This document shows, one piece after another, positions 34,863-44,162 of a stretch of DNA of 64,000 bases. The position numbers were made by a program, and so were the translations under genes. Within the stretch, counting starts at the first letter, position 1. Each line of letters starts with the position of its first letter. A model generated the notes under the pieces. The model saw only the letters and a program-made list of their open reading frames with translations, ran no database searches and was not told the DNA's origin. The DNA is from Rhizobiaceae bacterium (GTDB taxonomy: Bacteria; Pseudomonadota; Alphaproteobacteria; Rhizobiales; Rhizobiaceae): the NCBI GenBank assembly GCA_017643025.1, contig JAEPOG010000005.1, positions 124,001-188,000 of the forward strand, read 5' to 3'.

Positions 34863-35788
34863 ATATCGTACCGGTCATCATGAGCGGCGGCGCGGGCTCC
34901 CGGCTGTGGCCACTCTCCCGCGAGACCTATCCCAAGCCCTTGATCGCATTGCCGGATGGTGAAACGCTTATCCGCAAGACATATGCCCGGGCGGCAGCGC
35001 TGCGCGGAGTCGAGCTGATCGTCACGGTGACCAACCGCGAACTGATGGTCCTGACCGCGGATGAATTCGATCTTCAGTCAAAAGGGCGCCTGCAGCACGA
35101 TCTGATTCTGGAGCCGATGGGCCGCGACACGGCGCCCGCCGTCGCGCTCGCCTGTCTGCACTTGGCCGGGACGACCGGCGCCGACGCCATTGCGCTCGTC
35201 ATGCCGGCCGATCATCTGATCACCGACCACGGGGCATTCGAAGCCGCAGTGGATCAGGCCGTGCAGGCGGCGCGCGAGGGTCGTATCGCCACCTTCGGCA
35301 TTCGGCCCGACCGCTTGGGGTCAGGGACCTGCTCGTGGTCGATACGGCAGATGCGCTGCTCGTTTGCGACAGACATGCTGTCCAGGACATCAAGCAGGTC
35401 TATGACCGGCTCAGATCCGAAGGGTCCGATGCGGCCCGGCTCCACCCGACGGCACACAGGCCGTGGGGCAGCTACACGGTGCTGGAGGAGGGTGAACGGT
35501 TCAAGATCAAGCGCATCGAGGTAAAGCCCGGCGGACGGCTGAGCCTGCGGTCGCACCGGCACCGCTCCGAACACTGGGTTGTGGTCAGCGGCATTGCGAG
35601 GGTGACCCACCGGCGATGAAGAGATCCTGCTTGCCACCGATCAGTCCACCTATGTTCCCTCCGGCCACAGACACCGGCTGGAAAACCCCGGCGAGAGGCC
35701 GCTGGTGATAATTGAGGTAAAAAGCGGTTCCTATCTCGGCGAGGGCGACATCGTAAGCTACGATGACGAGTATGGCCGTGCAATCTGA
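34859..35788 (+). pseudogene. Mannose-1-phosphate guanylyltransferase (ManC type), internally deleted and frameshifted
   Basis: The enzyme would make GDP-mannose. The first 150 or so residues are good (MSGGAGSRLWPLSRETYPKP, LEPMGRDTAPAVALA, MPADHLI) up to FGIRPDR at about 35314. There the sequence jumps in another frame to LGVRDLLVVDTADALLV, a segment that normally lies about 170 residues later, so about 500 bases are missing. The C-terminal mannose-6-phosphate-isomerase-like part (RPWGSYTVLEEGERFKIKRI) then breaks again at about 35605-35613, where one extra base causes a stop; the expected ending (GDEEILLATDQSTYVPSGH) continues in the next frame to TGA at 35788. Three blocks, two lesions: not functional. 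Confidence 0.85.
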
Positions 35789-37013
35789 TCGCATCGAAAC
35801 AGAAGCGCCCTGGCGCCTCGGTTCCCGCGCCGACAAGATCTTCTTCTGGATCGCGCTGGCCGGGTTCCCGGGGGCGTTGACGTCGCCGGGCGGTACGGTC
35901 TCCACAGCACTCGTTGCGCTTTATGGCATGTACCTGATGATCCGCGACAGGGATGTTCCGGACGATATCCGGTCGATTCATCGTTACATGTTCGTATGTT
36001 ACGTGCTGGTGGTCGGCGCCGATATCGTCAACGGCGGCGGTCTCAGGAACCACTATTCGATAAGTTCGTACCTCACGCTTCTGCTGCTTGCTCCATATGC
36101 ATACGCTCTTCGCCGTCTGGCGTTCACGCCGTGGTTGGTCGATCGCATTCTGCTGTTCATTCTCATGTTCGCTATAGGAGTGTCGGCCTTCCAGTTCTTC
36201 GTGCTTGGCGTGGCTCGTCCTGGCGGATTTCAGGTAAGTCCGGTCGGCTATGGCATGGTTATCGCGATGCTCGCGACGTTGCTCCTGTCGCGCGCGCTTG
36301 AGTTCGGCGACGGACATCGGCTGGCATTTCTGGTATCGGCTGCAGCCTTTTTCCCGGTCCTTATCTCGGGCAGCAAGATCGCGATCATCTGCATTGTTGT
36401 CGGATATGCGTTTGTGTCGATTGCCTGGGCTGCCGAAAATCGCCGGTGGCGCACACTTGCGGCCGCAATGGCTGTATTCCTTCCGATATTTTCGGTCGCA
36501 TTTTACTATACTGCTTACTACAGGCTGTATGCTCTATACTATGAGGTAAGCTATTTCTTCATTAATAAAACGGTGATAAACGAGTCGTTTGGTCACCGCG
36601 CCAAGCAAATATACGCGGGCTGGCAGGCTTTTCTGGAGAAGCCGATCTTTGGCCACGGTCTGGCTGACCGAATGGATGCCATCCGCGTCTACGAGGACGC
36701 TGCGACGGCCAGCGCGCCCTACATACACAACGAATATGTGACCCACATGGTCGCCTTCGGGATTTGCGGTCTGGCCTTTCTCGTCCTGTATCTCGCCTTT
36801 CTGTGGCTGCTCGTACGTGGAGCGACTGAAGTGTCGTACCGCCGCGCCGGCATGGCGTTGGTGCTGGTTCTGGCCGTGTATCTGAATGCTGATGTTGCTT
36901 TCAGCATGGACCCCATGAGCGCTATCGTCACCATCGTCTTCGGCATCATCCTGTGCGCTCCCCGGAAGGTTCCGGCCCCTGATCCGGACACCGCTCAGGC
37001 AGTTTACGAATAG
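35772..37013 (+). CDS. O-antigen ligase/polymerase family membrane protein
   Basis: A 413-residue polytopic protein with about 10-12 helices. A periplasmic loop before the last helices carries FGHRAKQIYAGWQAFLEKPI and GHGLADR, followed by an IHNEYVTHMVAFG motif; this is the Wzy_C/WaaL pattern, with the His of HNEY and the loop Arg typical. It should join or polymerise lipid-linked glycans at the periplasmic face. Its ATG at 35772 overlaps the end of the broken manC gene. The stretch around 36480-36620 is clearly more AT-rich than its neighbours, as is common in transferred surface-glycan genes. Confidence 0.82.
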   Translation: MAVQSDRIETEAPWRLGSRADKIFFWIALAGFPGALTSPGGTVSTALVALYGMYLMIRDRDVPDDIRSIHRYMFVCYVLVVGADIVNGGGLRNHYSISSYLTLLLLAPYAYALRRLAFTPWLVDRILLFILMFAIGVSAFQFFVLGVARPGGFQVSPVGYGMVIAMLATLLLSRALEFGDGHRLAFLVSAAAFFPVLISGSKIAIICIVVGYAFVSIAWAAENRRWRTLAAAMAVFLPIFSVAFYYTAYYRLYALYYEVSYFFINKTVINESFGHRAKQIYAGWQAFLEKPIFGHGLADRMDAIRVYEDAATASAPYIHNEYVTHMVAFGICGLAFLVLYLAFLWLLVRGATEVSYRRAGMALVLVLAVYLNADVAFSMDPMSAIVTIVFGIILCAPRKVPAPDPDTAQAVYE

Positions 37014-37078
37014 TCCACCAATGCACCGTAGGTTCTGGCCGAGCGGCTGCGTGCCGCCGACTTGTGCTGGAGTACGGC

Positions 37079-38065
37079 GTGTCTGTTCTTGTTACGGGTG
37101 GTGCCGGTTACATCGGCAGCCATATGGTCTGGAAGCTCCTCGATGCAGGCGAGGACGTCGTTGTCATCGACAATTTGAGCACCGGCTTCGACTGGGCTGT
37201 GCCAGCGGAGGCGGAACTTGTCGCGGCCGACATCGCCGACCAGGATACGGTCGAGACCGTGATGATGCGGCGCGGCGTCGACGCTATCATCCACTTTGCG
37301 GGTTCGATCATTGTTCCTGAATCGGTGACCGATCCGCTCGGCTACTATCTCAACAACACCGTCAAATCGCGCGCTCTGATCGAAAGCGCGGTCAGGCTCG
37401 GCGTTCCGCATTTCATCTTTTCATCCACCGCCGCGGTCTACGGTACCCCGGAAATGGTTCCGGTGGTTGAGGAAGCGCAGACGAGACCCGATTCGCCGTA
37501 CGGCACGTCCAAGCTCATGACGGAGTGGATGCTGCGTGACACGTCCGCAGCCCACGATATCACCTACGCTGCGCTGCGCTATTTCAACGTCTCCGGGGCC
37601 GACCCGCGCATGCGCACAGGCCAGTCGACCAGAGGGGCCACGCATCTGATCAAGGTTGCGTCGGAAACCGCGACCGGCAAGCGCCCTTACATGGAAATCT
37701 ATGGCACGGACTACCCGACGCCGGATGGCACCTGCATCCGCGATTACATTCACGTCTCCGATCTCGTCGAGGCGCATTACCTAGCACTCCAGCGGTTACG
37801 TTCGGGCGGCGAGAGTATCGTCGCCAATTGCGGCTATGGACGCGGCTATTCGGTGCGCGAGGTTATCGACACGGTGAAGAAGACGGTCGGGCGCGATTTC
37901 GAGGTTCGGCTCAACGGCCGCCGACCAGGCGACGCCGTGGCAATCGTTGCCAATGCGGACCTGACCCGGCGCGAGTTCCACTGGGAGCCGCGCTTCGATG
38001 ATCTCGCCACGATTATCTCTCACGCGGTCGAGTGGGAGAACCGGCTAAAGATCCGCAACAACTAG
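37079..38065 (+). CDS. galE: UDP-glucose 4-epimerase
   Basis: A 328-residue short-chain dehydrogenase/reductase that interconverts UDP-Glc and UDP-Gal (or the GlcNAc forms). The NAD-binding loop is VTGGAGYIGSHMV, the catalytic Ser/Thr region is FSSTAAVYG and the Tyr-x-x-x-Lys is in SPYGTSKLMTEWML. The GalE-specific YFNVSGADP and CIRDYIHVSDL blocks follow. I choose the GTG at 37079, which has GGAG six bases upstream; a GTG at 37064 is possible. Confidence 0.95.
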   Translation: MSVLVTGGAGYIGSHMVWKLLDAGEDVVVIDNLSTGFDWAVPAEAELVAADIADQDTVETVMMRRGVDAIIHFAGSIIVPESVTDPLGYYLNNTVKSRALIESAVRLGVPHFIFSSTAAVYGTPEMVPVVEEAQTRPDSPYGTSKLMTEWMLRDTSAAHDITYAALRYFNVSGADPRMRTGQSTRGATHLIKVASETATGKRPYMEIYGTDYPTPDGTCIRDYIHVSDLVEAHYLALQRLRSGGESIVANCGYGRGYSVREVIDTVKKTVGRDFEVRLNGRRPGDAVAIVANADLTRREFHWEPRFDDLATIISHAVEWENRLKIRNN

Positions 38066-38070
38066 CCGCT

Positions 38071-38084
38071 GGCCGCCGGCGGCC
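38071..38084. repeat. GC palindrome just after galE
   Basis: GGCCGCCGGCGGCC, a perfect 14-base palindrome, lies six bases after the galE stop. No T-run follows, so it is at most a weak or factor-dependent terminator, or a transcript-stabilising hairpin. Confidence 0.35.
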
Positions 38085-38195
38085 TCTCAGCCGGTCCTGT
38101 CCGGCTTGCGAATTGCACCTGTTTTGCTAGGAAGTGCGCCGTCCACTCGCGCGGGCCGGTGCCCGCGACTTCCCACGAACCACAAGGTCAGCACA

Positions 38196-39188
38196 ATGGC
38201 CCGCATCGCCCATATCGGCTACGGATACTGGGGCAGGAATCTTGTCCGCAACTTCGCCGAACTTGGCGTTCTGGCCGCGGTTGTCGACGAGAACCGCGCG
38301 GCGGCGGAGGAGGCGGCATCGACTTACGGTGCGACGGCGGCCTCGTTTGACGAGGTACTCGCCGATACGTCTATCGACGCAGTGTCGATCGCTTCGCCCG
38401 CACCTCTCCACGCCGATCAGGCAGGCCGTGCTCTTGAGGCCGGCAAGCATGTTTTCGTCGAAAAGCCGCTTGCACTCGACATCGCCGACGCCGAGGCAGT
38501 GTGTGCCTTGGCCCGCAAGCACGACCGCGTGCTCATGGTCGGCCACCTGCTGCAATACCATCCGGTATTCGCTGCACTCCGCGAGATGGTACGCGGCGGC
38601 GAGCTGGGCGCGATCCGCTATGCCTATTCGAACCGGCTTTCGCTTGGAAAGTTCCGTGCCGAAGAAAACGTTTTGTGGTCCTTCGCCCCGCACGATTTTT
38701 CGATGCTTCTCAGCCTGTTCGGCGAAGAGCCGACAAGCGTGACCGCGCATGGCAACGTGTCGTTCCTGCCGGGGGTCGCCGATATTGCCGGCGTGCAGAT
38801 GCACTTTCCGTCCGGCGGCAGCGCGCATGCGCTGACCTCGTGGATGCATCCGTTCAAGGAGCAGCGGCTGGTGGTCATCGGCGAGAAGGCGAGCGCGGTT
38901 TTCGAGGACAGCGCGCCTGAATGGGATCGCAAACTCGCCGTTTACCGGCATGGGTTCGACATGTCGGGACCGGCGCCCGTGCCACGCAAGGCAGAAGCCG
39001 AGTATGTGAAGGTCGACAACTCGGAGCCGCTGCGCAACGAATGTAGCCATTTCATAGATTGCGTCGATAATGGGCGCCAGGCGCTGACAGACGGAGACGA
39101 GGGGCTGCGTGTCCTGAAATTGCTGCAGTCAGCCGAGGATGCTCTTTCGGCCAATCTCAAGCTGCAAAATCGTGGAGCGCGGACTTGA
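38196..39188 (+). CDS. Gfo/Idh/MocA family sugar dehydrogenase, WbpB-like
   Basis: A 330-residue oxidoreductase. The N-terminal NAD fold begins [21 protein letters not shown], the family signature is FVEKPLALD and the substrate-domain block [14 protein letters not shown] with its His follows. In the P. aeruginosa O5 route WbpB oxidises C3 of UDP-GlcNAc uronic acid so that WbpE can aminate it. That role is inferred from the adjoining WbpD-like acetyltransferase (four-base overlap) and from the other Wbp homologues in this locus. The ATG at 38196 follows AAGG; the open frame upstream is not conserved. Confidence 0.88.
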   Translation: MARIAHIGYGYWGRNLVRNFAELGVLAAVVDENRAAAEEAASTYGATAASFDEVLADTSIDAVSIASPAPLHADQAGRALEAGKHVFVEKPLALDIADAEAVCALARKHDRVLMVGHLLQYHPVFAALREMVRGGELGAIRYAYSNRLSLGKFRAEENVLWSFAPHDFSMLLSLFGEEPTSVTAHGNVSFLPGVADIAGVQMHFPSGGSAHALTSWMHPFKEQRLVVIGEKASAVFEDSAPEWDRKLAVYRHGFDMSGPAPVPRKAEAEYVKVDNSEPLRNECSHFIDCVDNGRQALTDGDEGLRVLKLLQSAEDALSANLKLQNRGART

Positions 39189-39751
39189 GCACGAACTACA
39201 CCGTTCACGAGAGCGCCTATGTTGACGACGGCGTCACCATCGGTGCGGGCACGAAGATCTGGCATTTCAGCCACATCCTGGAGGGGTCGACCATCGGAGC
39301 AAATTGCTCGATCGGCCAGAACGTCGTCATCGGGCCGGACGTCTCTGTTGGCGACAATTGCAAGATCCAGAACAACGTATCGCTCTACAAGGGTGTTGAA
39401 ATGGAGCAGGGCGTCTTCTGCGGCCCATCCTGCGTGTTCACGAATGTGCTCAATCCGCGCGCCGAAGTGGAGCGCAAGGACGAGTTCCGCCCGACAACGG
39501 TGCGGCGTGGCGCTACGATTGGCGCCAACGCCACGATCGTGTGTGGCAACGAACTCGGCGAATACAGCATGATCGCCGCCGGGGCGGTCGTCACCAGAAA
39601 CGTGCCTGCCTATGCGCTCATGGTCGGCATGCCGGCGCGGCGCAAAGGCTGGGTTTCGCGCTCGGGCGAGATATTGGGCGACGATCTGGTCTGCCCGCGC
39701 ACCGGCGAACGCTACGTGCTTGAGGGCCCGGACAGGCTTGTGCTGGCGTAG
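39185..39751 (+). CDS. UDP-sugar N-acetyltransferase of the hexapeptide-repeat type, WbpD-like
   Basis: A 188-residue left-handed beta-helix acetyltransferase. Hexapeptide repeats run through the first 150 residues ([51 protein letters not shown]), and the tail ends in [16 protein letters not shown]. The family includes WbpD/WlbB, which acetylate the 3-amino group of UDP-GlcNAc(3NH2)A. It starts at a TTG that overlaps the stop of the WbpB-like gene. Its last 40 bases are also coding on the other strand for the end of the WbpM-like protein. Confidence 0.9.
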   Translation: MSTNYTVHESAYVDDGVTIGAGTKIWHFSHILEGSTIGANCSIGQNVVIGPDVSVGDNCKIQNNVSLYKGVEMEQGVFCGPSCVFTNVLNPRAEVERKDEFRPTTVRRGATIGANATIVCGNELGEYSMIAAGAVVTRNVPAYALMVGMPARRKGWVSRSGEILGDDLVCPRTGERYVLEGPDRLVLA

Positions 39752-41670
39752 GTCTGAATGGCCGCCTGTGGCGGAGCAGACTCGTCGCCGCCCATGCCGC
39801 CATTGCGCGTGCGACGGAAGCCGGAAACGGTGCGTTTGAGAACTGCCAGCAGGCGCTTCTTGTCCTCGGTTTCGACCGCCGCCTTCAGTTCGGCCAGTTC
39901 CTTTTCCAGCTGGGGCCAGGGCAGGAAGCTCTCTCGGGCCATCATGATATGGGGGTTCGAAGTCGGGCTCGGATTTTCGCCGATCAAGAGTTCTTCGTAG
40001 AGCTTCTCACCCGGCCGCAAACCGATGGACACGATTTCGATGTCACCGTCCGGGCGCTCCTCGGACTTCTCGAGCTTGCCCGCCAGGCGGATCATCTTGC
40101 GGGCGAGGTCGATGATTTTCACCGGCTCGCCCATGTCGAGAACGAAGACTTCGCCGCCTTCCGCCATCGCGGTGGCGTGCAGAACCAGCCCCACCGCCTC
40201 CGGAATGGTCATGAAGTAGCGTGTCACTTCAGGGTCGGTAATGGTGAGCGGGCCGCCAGTTGCAATCTGGCGGCGAAACAGCGGCACGACGGAGCCGCTG
40301 CTGCCCAGCACATTGCCGAAGCGCACCATCGAGAACACGGTCGCGCCCTTCGATTCCGCCGCGAGTGCCTGTACGACCTGTTCTGCGAGGCGCTTGCTCG
40401 CCCCCATGATATTGGTCGGCCGGACGGCCTTGTCGGTGGATATCAGCGTGAAGCGCTCCGCCTCCACGCTTTGCGCGGCCCGGGCAGCGTTTAGAGTCCC
40501 GATGACATTGTTGGTTGCCGCCTCGATTTCGTTGCTCTCGATCAGCGGCACGTGCTTGTACGCTGCCGCGTGAAAGACGATCTGCGGTCGGTGCTTCGAG
40601 AATACGGCGTTCAGCCTGTCCTTGTCGCGAACAGAACCGAGGCATGCGTGGGTGACGGTGGATAGCGATTGCTTGTCAGCCTGCGCGTGCAGTTCGGCGT
40701 CGATCGTGTAGAGCCCGAACTCGCTGTGATCGAAAAGCACGAGCGAACGCGGTTCGCAGGCGTGGATCTGGCGGCAGAGCTCGCTTCCGATCGAGCCGCC
40801 CGCTCCGGTAACGAGCACCCGCTTGCCTTTGAGCTGCGCCGGGTCGATCGTATCGGTGATCGGTGCCCGCTCCAGCAGGTCGATGATCTGCAGTTCGCGC
40901 AGCTCGGCGCTGTGGGCCTCGCCGCGCGCGATATCAAGTATCCCCGGAAGCGTTCGGACACGTACCTTCAGGTCGACCAGCGAGTCGATGATCTGCCGCC
41001 GGCGTTCGACGCTGGCGCTTGGCACCGCGATCAGAATGTCAGTGACGTCGTAGCGGGCCACCAGCGCCGGAACGCGCGAAGGGGCAGATATCTCCACCCC
41101 GTTCAACTGCCGCCCGTGCTTGGCCGGATCGTCGTCGACGAAGCCGCAGATGTTGTACTCACGGGCCGTTGCCAGACCCTGACTCGCCTGTGCTCCGGCT
41201 TCACCGGCTCCATAGATGAGTACGTTCTTGACTACGCTGGCGCTCCCATCGGAGCGCTTGAGCATCTGCGCGGCTGATATGCGGCTGCCGAACACCAGGC
41301 TGAAGAACAGGATCGGTTGAAGGATGCCGACAGAGCGAGGCACGCCCGGGAACTCGGCAATGACCAGTACGCCGAAATAGACGACGCCGTAGAGGAACAC
41401 CGCGGTGGCGGACGAACTGAGGCTCGAAACGCCGGTGTAGCGGAAAATGGCCCGATAGAGCCCCAACCTGATGAAGAACGGGACGAAGAGGACGGTCGCC
41501 AGCCCATAGGCAACCCACTCATAGTCCTTGGGGAAATGCCGCAGCTCCAGACGGAGGGAGAATGCAAGCCAGGTCGCGGCAAGCGCCATACCCATGTCGG
41601 TCAGAAGCACGACGAGCTGCTTTTGCCGCCTCGGCAGGTTCGTCAACCTTTTCCGTAACCGCATCGGCAT
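39712..41670 (-). CDS. Membrane-bound nucleotide-sugar 4,6-dehydratase/epimerase (WbpM/CapD family)
   Basis: A 652-residue protein with four N-terminal membrane helices (about residues 15-135), a first NAD-like domain, then the catalytic SDR domain with [13 protein letters not shown] and [14 protein letters not shown]. The active site has MGASKR in place of the usual Tyr-x-x-x-Lys, as in WbpM, and [20 protein letters not shown] follows. WbpM forms the 4-keto-6-deoxy intermediate from UDP-GlcNAc for QuiNAc or FucNAc. The ATG at 41670 is chosen; a GTG at 41700 or ATG at 41664 is possible. It is oriented away from the GT4 gene's start but on the same strand. Confidence 0.93.
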   Translation of the reverse strand: MPMRLRKRLTNLPRRQKQLVVLLTDMGMALAATWLAFSLRLELRHFPKDYEWVAYGLATVLFVPFFIRLGLYRAIFRYTGVSSLSSSATAVFLYGVVYFGVLVIAEFPGVPRSVGILQPILFFSLVFGSRISAAQMLKRSDGSASVVKNVLIYGAGEAGAQASQGLATAREYNICGFVDDDPAKHGRQLNGVEISAPSRVPALVARYDVTDILIAVPSASVERRRQIIDSLVDLKVRVRTLPGILDIARGEAHSAELRELQIIDLLERAPITDTIDPAQLKGKRVLVTGAGGSIGSELCRQIHACEPRSLVLFDHSEFGLYTIDAELHAQADKQSLSTVTHACLGSVRDKDRLNAVFSKHRPQIVFHAAAYKHVPLIESNEIEAATNNVIGTLNAARAAQSVEAERFTLISTDKAVRPTNIMGASKRLAEQVVQALAAESKGATVFSMVRFGNVLGSSGSVVPLFRRQIATGGPLTITDPEVTRYFMTIPEAVGLVLHATAMAEGGEVFVLDMGEPVKIIDLARKMIRLAGKLEKSEERPDGDIEIVSIGLRPGEKLYEELLIGENPSPTSNPHIMMARESFLPWPQLEKELAELKAAVETEDKKRLLAVLKRTVSGFRRTRNGGMGGDESAPPQAAIQTYASTSLSGPSST

Positions 41671-41714
41671 ACTCTGTACGGCAATCCTGCAATTGATCAC
41701 TAGTTGATAGGAAA

Positions 41715-41731
41715 TGCTGACCTGTTCAGCA
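41715..41731. repeat. Short hairpin between the GT4 gene and the WbpM-like gene
   Basis: TGCTGA and TCAGCA form a perfect six-pair stem around a CCTGT loop in the 79-base gap. On the minus strand it is followed by only three T residues, so it is a weak terminator at best. Confidence 0.25.
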
Positions 41732-41749
41732 ATCCTGCCGGGCGTGAGG

Positions 41750-42889
41750 CTAGAGTTCCGTCTTCTTTTGACGCGGTCCGGCCGCCAATTGCTCGTACAG
41801 TTTCACGAGATTGTTGGCCTCGTTTGCCCAACTATACCCCGACAGAACGAGTTTTCGCCCCAACTGTCCCATCTTCTGCGCCTGTTTCGGCTCAGCAAGG
41901 ACACGACGCATGACTCTGGCGATCGCCTCGGCATCCAGTGGATCGGCGAGGTATCCAGTCTGGTTCGACCGCACGATATCAGGCCATCCGGCGTAGTCGG
42001 ATGCCAGGACCGGCAAGCCGGCAGCCATATATTCGAACAGCTTCACCGGCAGAGAGTCGATGTAGTTCCGCACCGGGTGCAGAAAAAGAAGGCCAGCGTG
42101 AGCCCGGCGCATGATTGGCCAGACCTCTTCGTGAGGAACGACACCTAGATACTCGACGTTGTTCCATTCCGGCAGTTTTTCCACGGTGGCTTGCAACTGC
42201 TCGTCACCGAAGCGGCCTGCAAGAATGAGCCTCGCGCCGGCCAGATGAGTCGCCCGGAGCATTTCCATTATGCCCCTGTGCAGGGAAATGGCGCCGACAT
42301 AACAGAAGGTCTTCGGTTCGGGGCTCGGCTCGACGATGGGCACGTTTGACAAGTTCGGATAGTTGCGGATCGTCGCCACAAGCCGGTTCGGTCTCTCGAA
42401 CCGGGCCGCAATCGGCGAAGTAGCCGCGACGACGGCGGACATTCGACCGGCGCAAAAGTTCTCCACTCGTTCTGCAATGAAACTCACGGTGCCAAGAAGC
42501 CAGTTAGGCAGCCAGTGCTTGCTCTTGATCGATCGCGGTAAATCCTCATGTGCGTCGTAAACGACCAATTTGCCGGACATGGAGAGCACGACCGCAACAG
42601 GAAGTAGCTCCGGGTCGTGAATATGGACCACATCGGGGTTGAGCCGCCTGACGCGCCGCAATGCACGCCAGGGCAGCACGGTCATTCGGTGCAAGCGTTG
42701 ACCGCGCGCCCCAACGTCATGGATCTGAATGCCGTTCCATGCCTCGGCTCCAAGACCGTCGGCAACCAGCAGCATTACCTCATGACCCGCCTGTCTGAGC
42801 GCGGCGCATTCCTTCGCCAGAATGCGCTGGTCATGTCGGGCGTGGACAGTCGTGAGATGCAGAACTTTCAGCCCGCCCTTCGCCGTCAT
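41750..42889 (-). CDS. Glycosyltransferase family 4
   Basis: A 379-residue GT-B enzyme. The N-terminal half has LHLTTVHARHDQRILAKEC and VVHIHDPELLPVAVV; the donor-binding C-terminal half has YVGAISLHRGIMEML, a LPVKLFEYMAAGLPVLASDYAGW block with the catalytic Glu region (E-x7-E pattern), and WANEANNLVKLYEQL at the end. It should add one sugar to the growing lipid-linked repeat from a nucleotide sugar; donor and acceptor cannot be read from sequence. It lies upstream of the WbpM-like gene on the minus strand. Confidence 0.9.
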   Translation of the reverse strand: MTAKGGLKVLHLTTVHARHDQRILAKECAALRQAGHEVMLLVADGLGAEAWNGIQIHDVGARGQRLHRMTVLPWRALRRVRRLNPDVVHIHDPELLPVAVVLSMSGKLVVYDAHEDLPRSIKSKHWLPNWLLGTVSFIAERVENFCAGRMSAVVAATSPIAARFERPNRLVATIRNYPNLSNVPIVEPSPEPKTFCYVGAISLHRGIMEMLRATHLAGARLILAGRFGDEQLQATVEKLPEWNNVEYLGVVPHEEVWPIMRRAHAGLLFLHPVRNYIDSLPVKLFEYMAAGLPVLASDYAGWPDIVRSNQTGYLADPLDAEAIARVMRRVLAEPKQAQKMGQLGRKLVLSGYSWANEANNLVKLYEQLAAGPRQKKTEL

Positions 42890-43085
42890 GGCCGCACCTC
42901 GGTCAATGTGGCGATTTCGGCAGTATTCATGAATGGCGGCCCTGGGCTAGGCGGGTTGCAGGAATCCGGAAACAGCGGCGGTTCGTCGCGTCATTCAAGC
43001 TCGGGGTCAAGGCAGAATGTCAGCCGAGCCGAATTTCGCGAGCACGGCAGCGCAGCCACTCGTGAACGTTGGGCAGGCGCCCCAG

Positions 43086-44162
43086 CTACTGATCAGCGCC
43101 GCCTACGGGACGTCCCATGAGGTCCTGCGGCACCGAAAGCTCGAAAACGCCAGTCGCGTTCTCGCTAGCCGGTGGTTCGTCTGAAAAGCCGGTCAGAAAA
43201 AGGCGGCCCCCTGGCCCGACGGCCAAACCGCGAAAAATTCGATCGGGAAGGTTCAGGCGCCAGATGTGCTTCTCGGCCGGTGAAAGCACTCGCACCCTGC
43301 GGGCGTCCGTTTCCACAACGTAAAATCGCCCATTTTGCCATTGGGCGTGCTGCGGGCGGTCGAAGTGGGTTTCGGCAAAGGCCACGGAAGTTGAAGTACC
43401 GCCCTCGGCGCCTAGCGAATTCACCGAAAAGCGAAGCACCGTTCCAGCTTCACGATAGACCACCGTCGCGCAGTCGCCGTCGACCTGGATGTCATATGCA
43501 ATCGGACTCGCAATCCCGGCAGGCAGCTTGAGTTCGGCGATTTCAACCGTCCAGTCGCTCTCGCCGCGGCGGATGACGGCGATCTTCGATGAACGTCTCG
43601 AGGGAACGAGGAATGAATCGATCGTCGGCGCGTAGGCTATCCCCACCGCTCCACTGAATTCGTCTCCTAAGGGTATTTGCGCGCTTTTTCCGACCTGGCG
43701 GTTGGTCCAGATCACTTCCGGCGCCCGGTAGTTGGTCCACATGAAGCCATCCTCTCCGACGGCCACATCGGCCAGAAGAGGAAATCCCTCATCCGTGTTT
43801 CGGGTGGACAATCCCTTGCTGATCAGGGGTTTCAGCCAAGGATCAAGCATGGTCGCATTGGCGGCCCCTCCATGTGTAACCAACAAATTCGGTTTGCCTT
43901 CGACAGCAATAGCCGCAAGACCCTGTAGCGCCGCGAAGTTGGGGGCTTTTTCCCGGGCGAGAATGACCTCGGACTGCCAATCCGTTTCTGTCCATGATCT
44001 GGCCCCATTGAACGTACCGCATGCCTCGTCTTGCGCTATGGCCGGGGTTCCTTGAGGCAGGAACACCAGTATGATAGTCGCGACCAGCCCGGACAGCAGA
44101 AAGCTTCGGAAGAGAAAACGGATGAGATCATCGCTGGGTTCATTGGCTTTCTGCTTTGTCAT
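43086..44162 (-). CDS. Secreted or membrane-anchored protein, probable beta-propeller, unknown function
   Basis: A 358-residue protein. After about 15 residues there is a single hydrophobic segment (FLLSGLVATIILVFLPQG) that is a signal peptide or anchor. The rest looks like a six- or seven-bladed propeller: repeated short strands such as LLADVAVGEDGFMWTNYR, VGIAYAPTIDSFLVPSRR and FRGLAVGPGGRLFLTGF. Only two Cys residues are seen. I do not recognise a family. Its start region overlaps by about 40 bases the start of the divergent NHL/cytochrome gene, suggesting the pair belong together. The 196 bases between its end and the GT4 start show nothing. Confidence 0.7.
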   Translation of the reverse strand: MTKQKANEPSDDLIRFLFRSFLLSGLVATIILVFLPQGTPAIAQDEACGTFNGARSWTETDWQSEVILAREKAPNFAALQGLAAIAVEGKPNLLVTHGGAANATMLDPWLKPLISKGLSTRNTDEGFPLLADVAVGEDGFMWTNYRAPEVIWTNRQVGKSAQIPLGDEFSGAVGIAYAPTIDSFLVPSRRSSKIAVIRRGESDWTVEIAELKLPAGIASPIAYDIQVDGDCATVVYREAGTVLRFSVNSLGAEGGTSTSVAFAETHFDRPQHAQWQNGRFYVVETDARRVRVLSPAEKHIWRLNLPDRIFRGLAVGPGGRLFLTGFSDEPPASENATGVFELSVPQDLMGRPVGGADQ

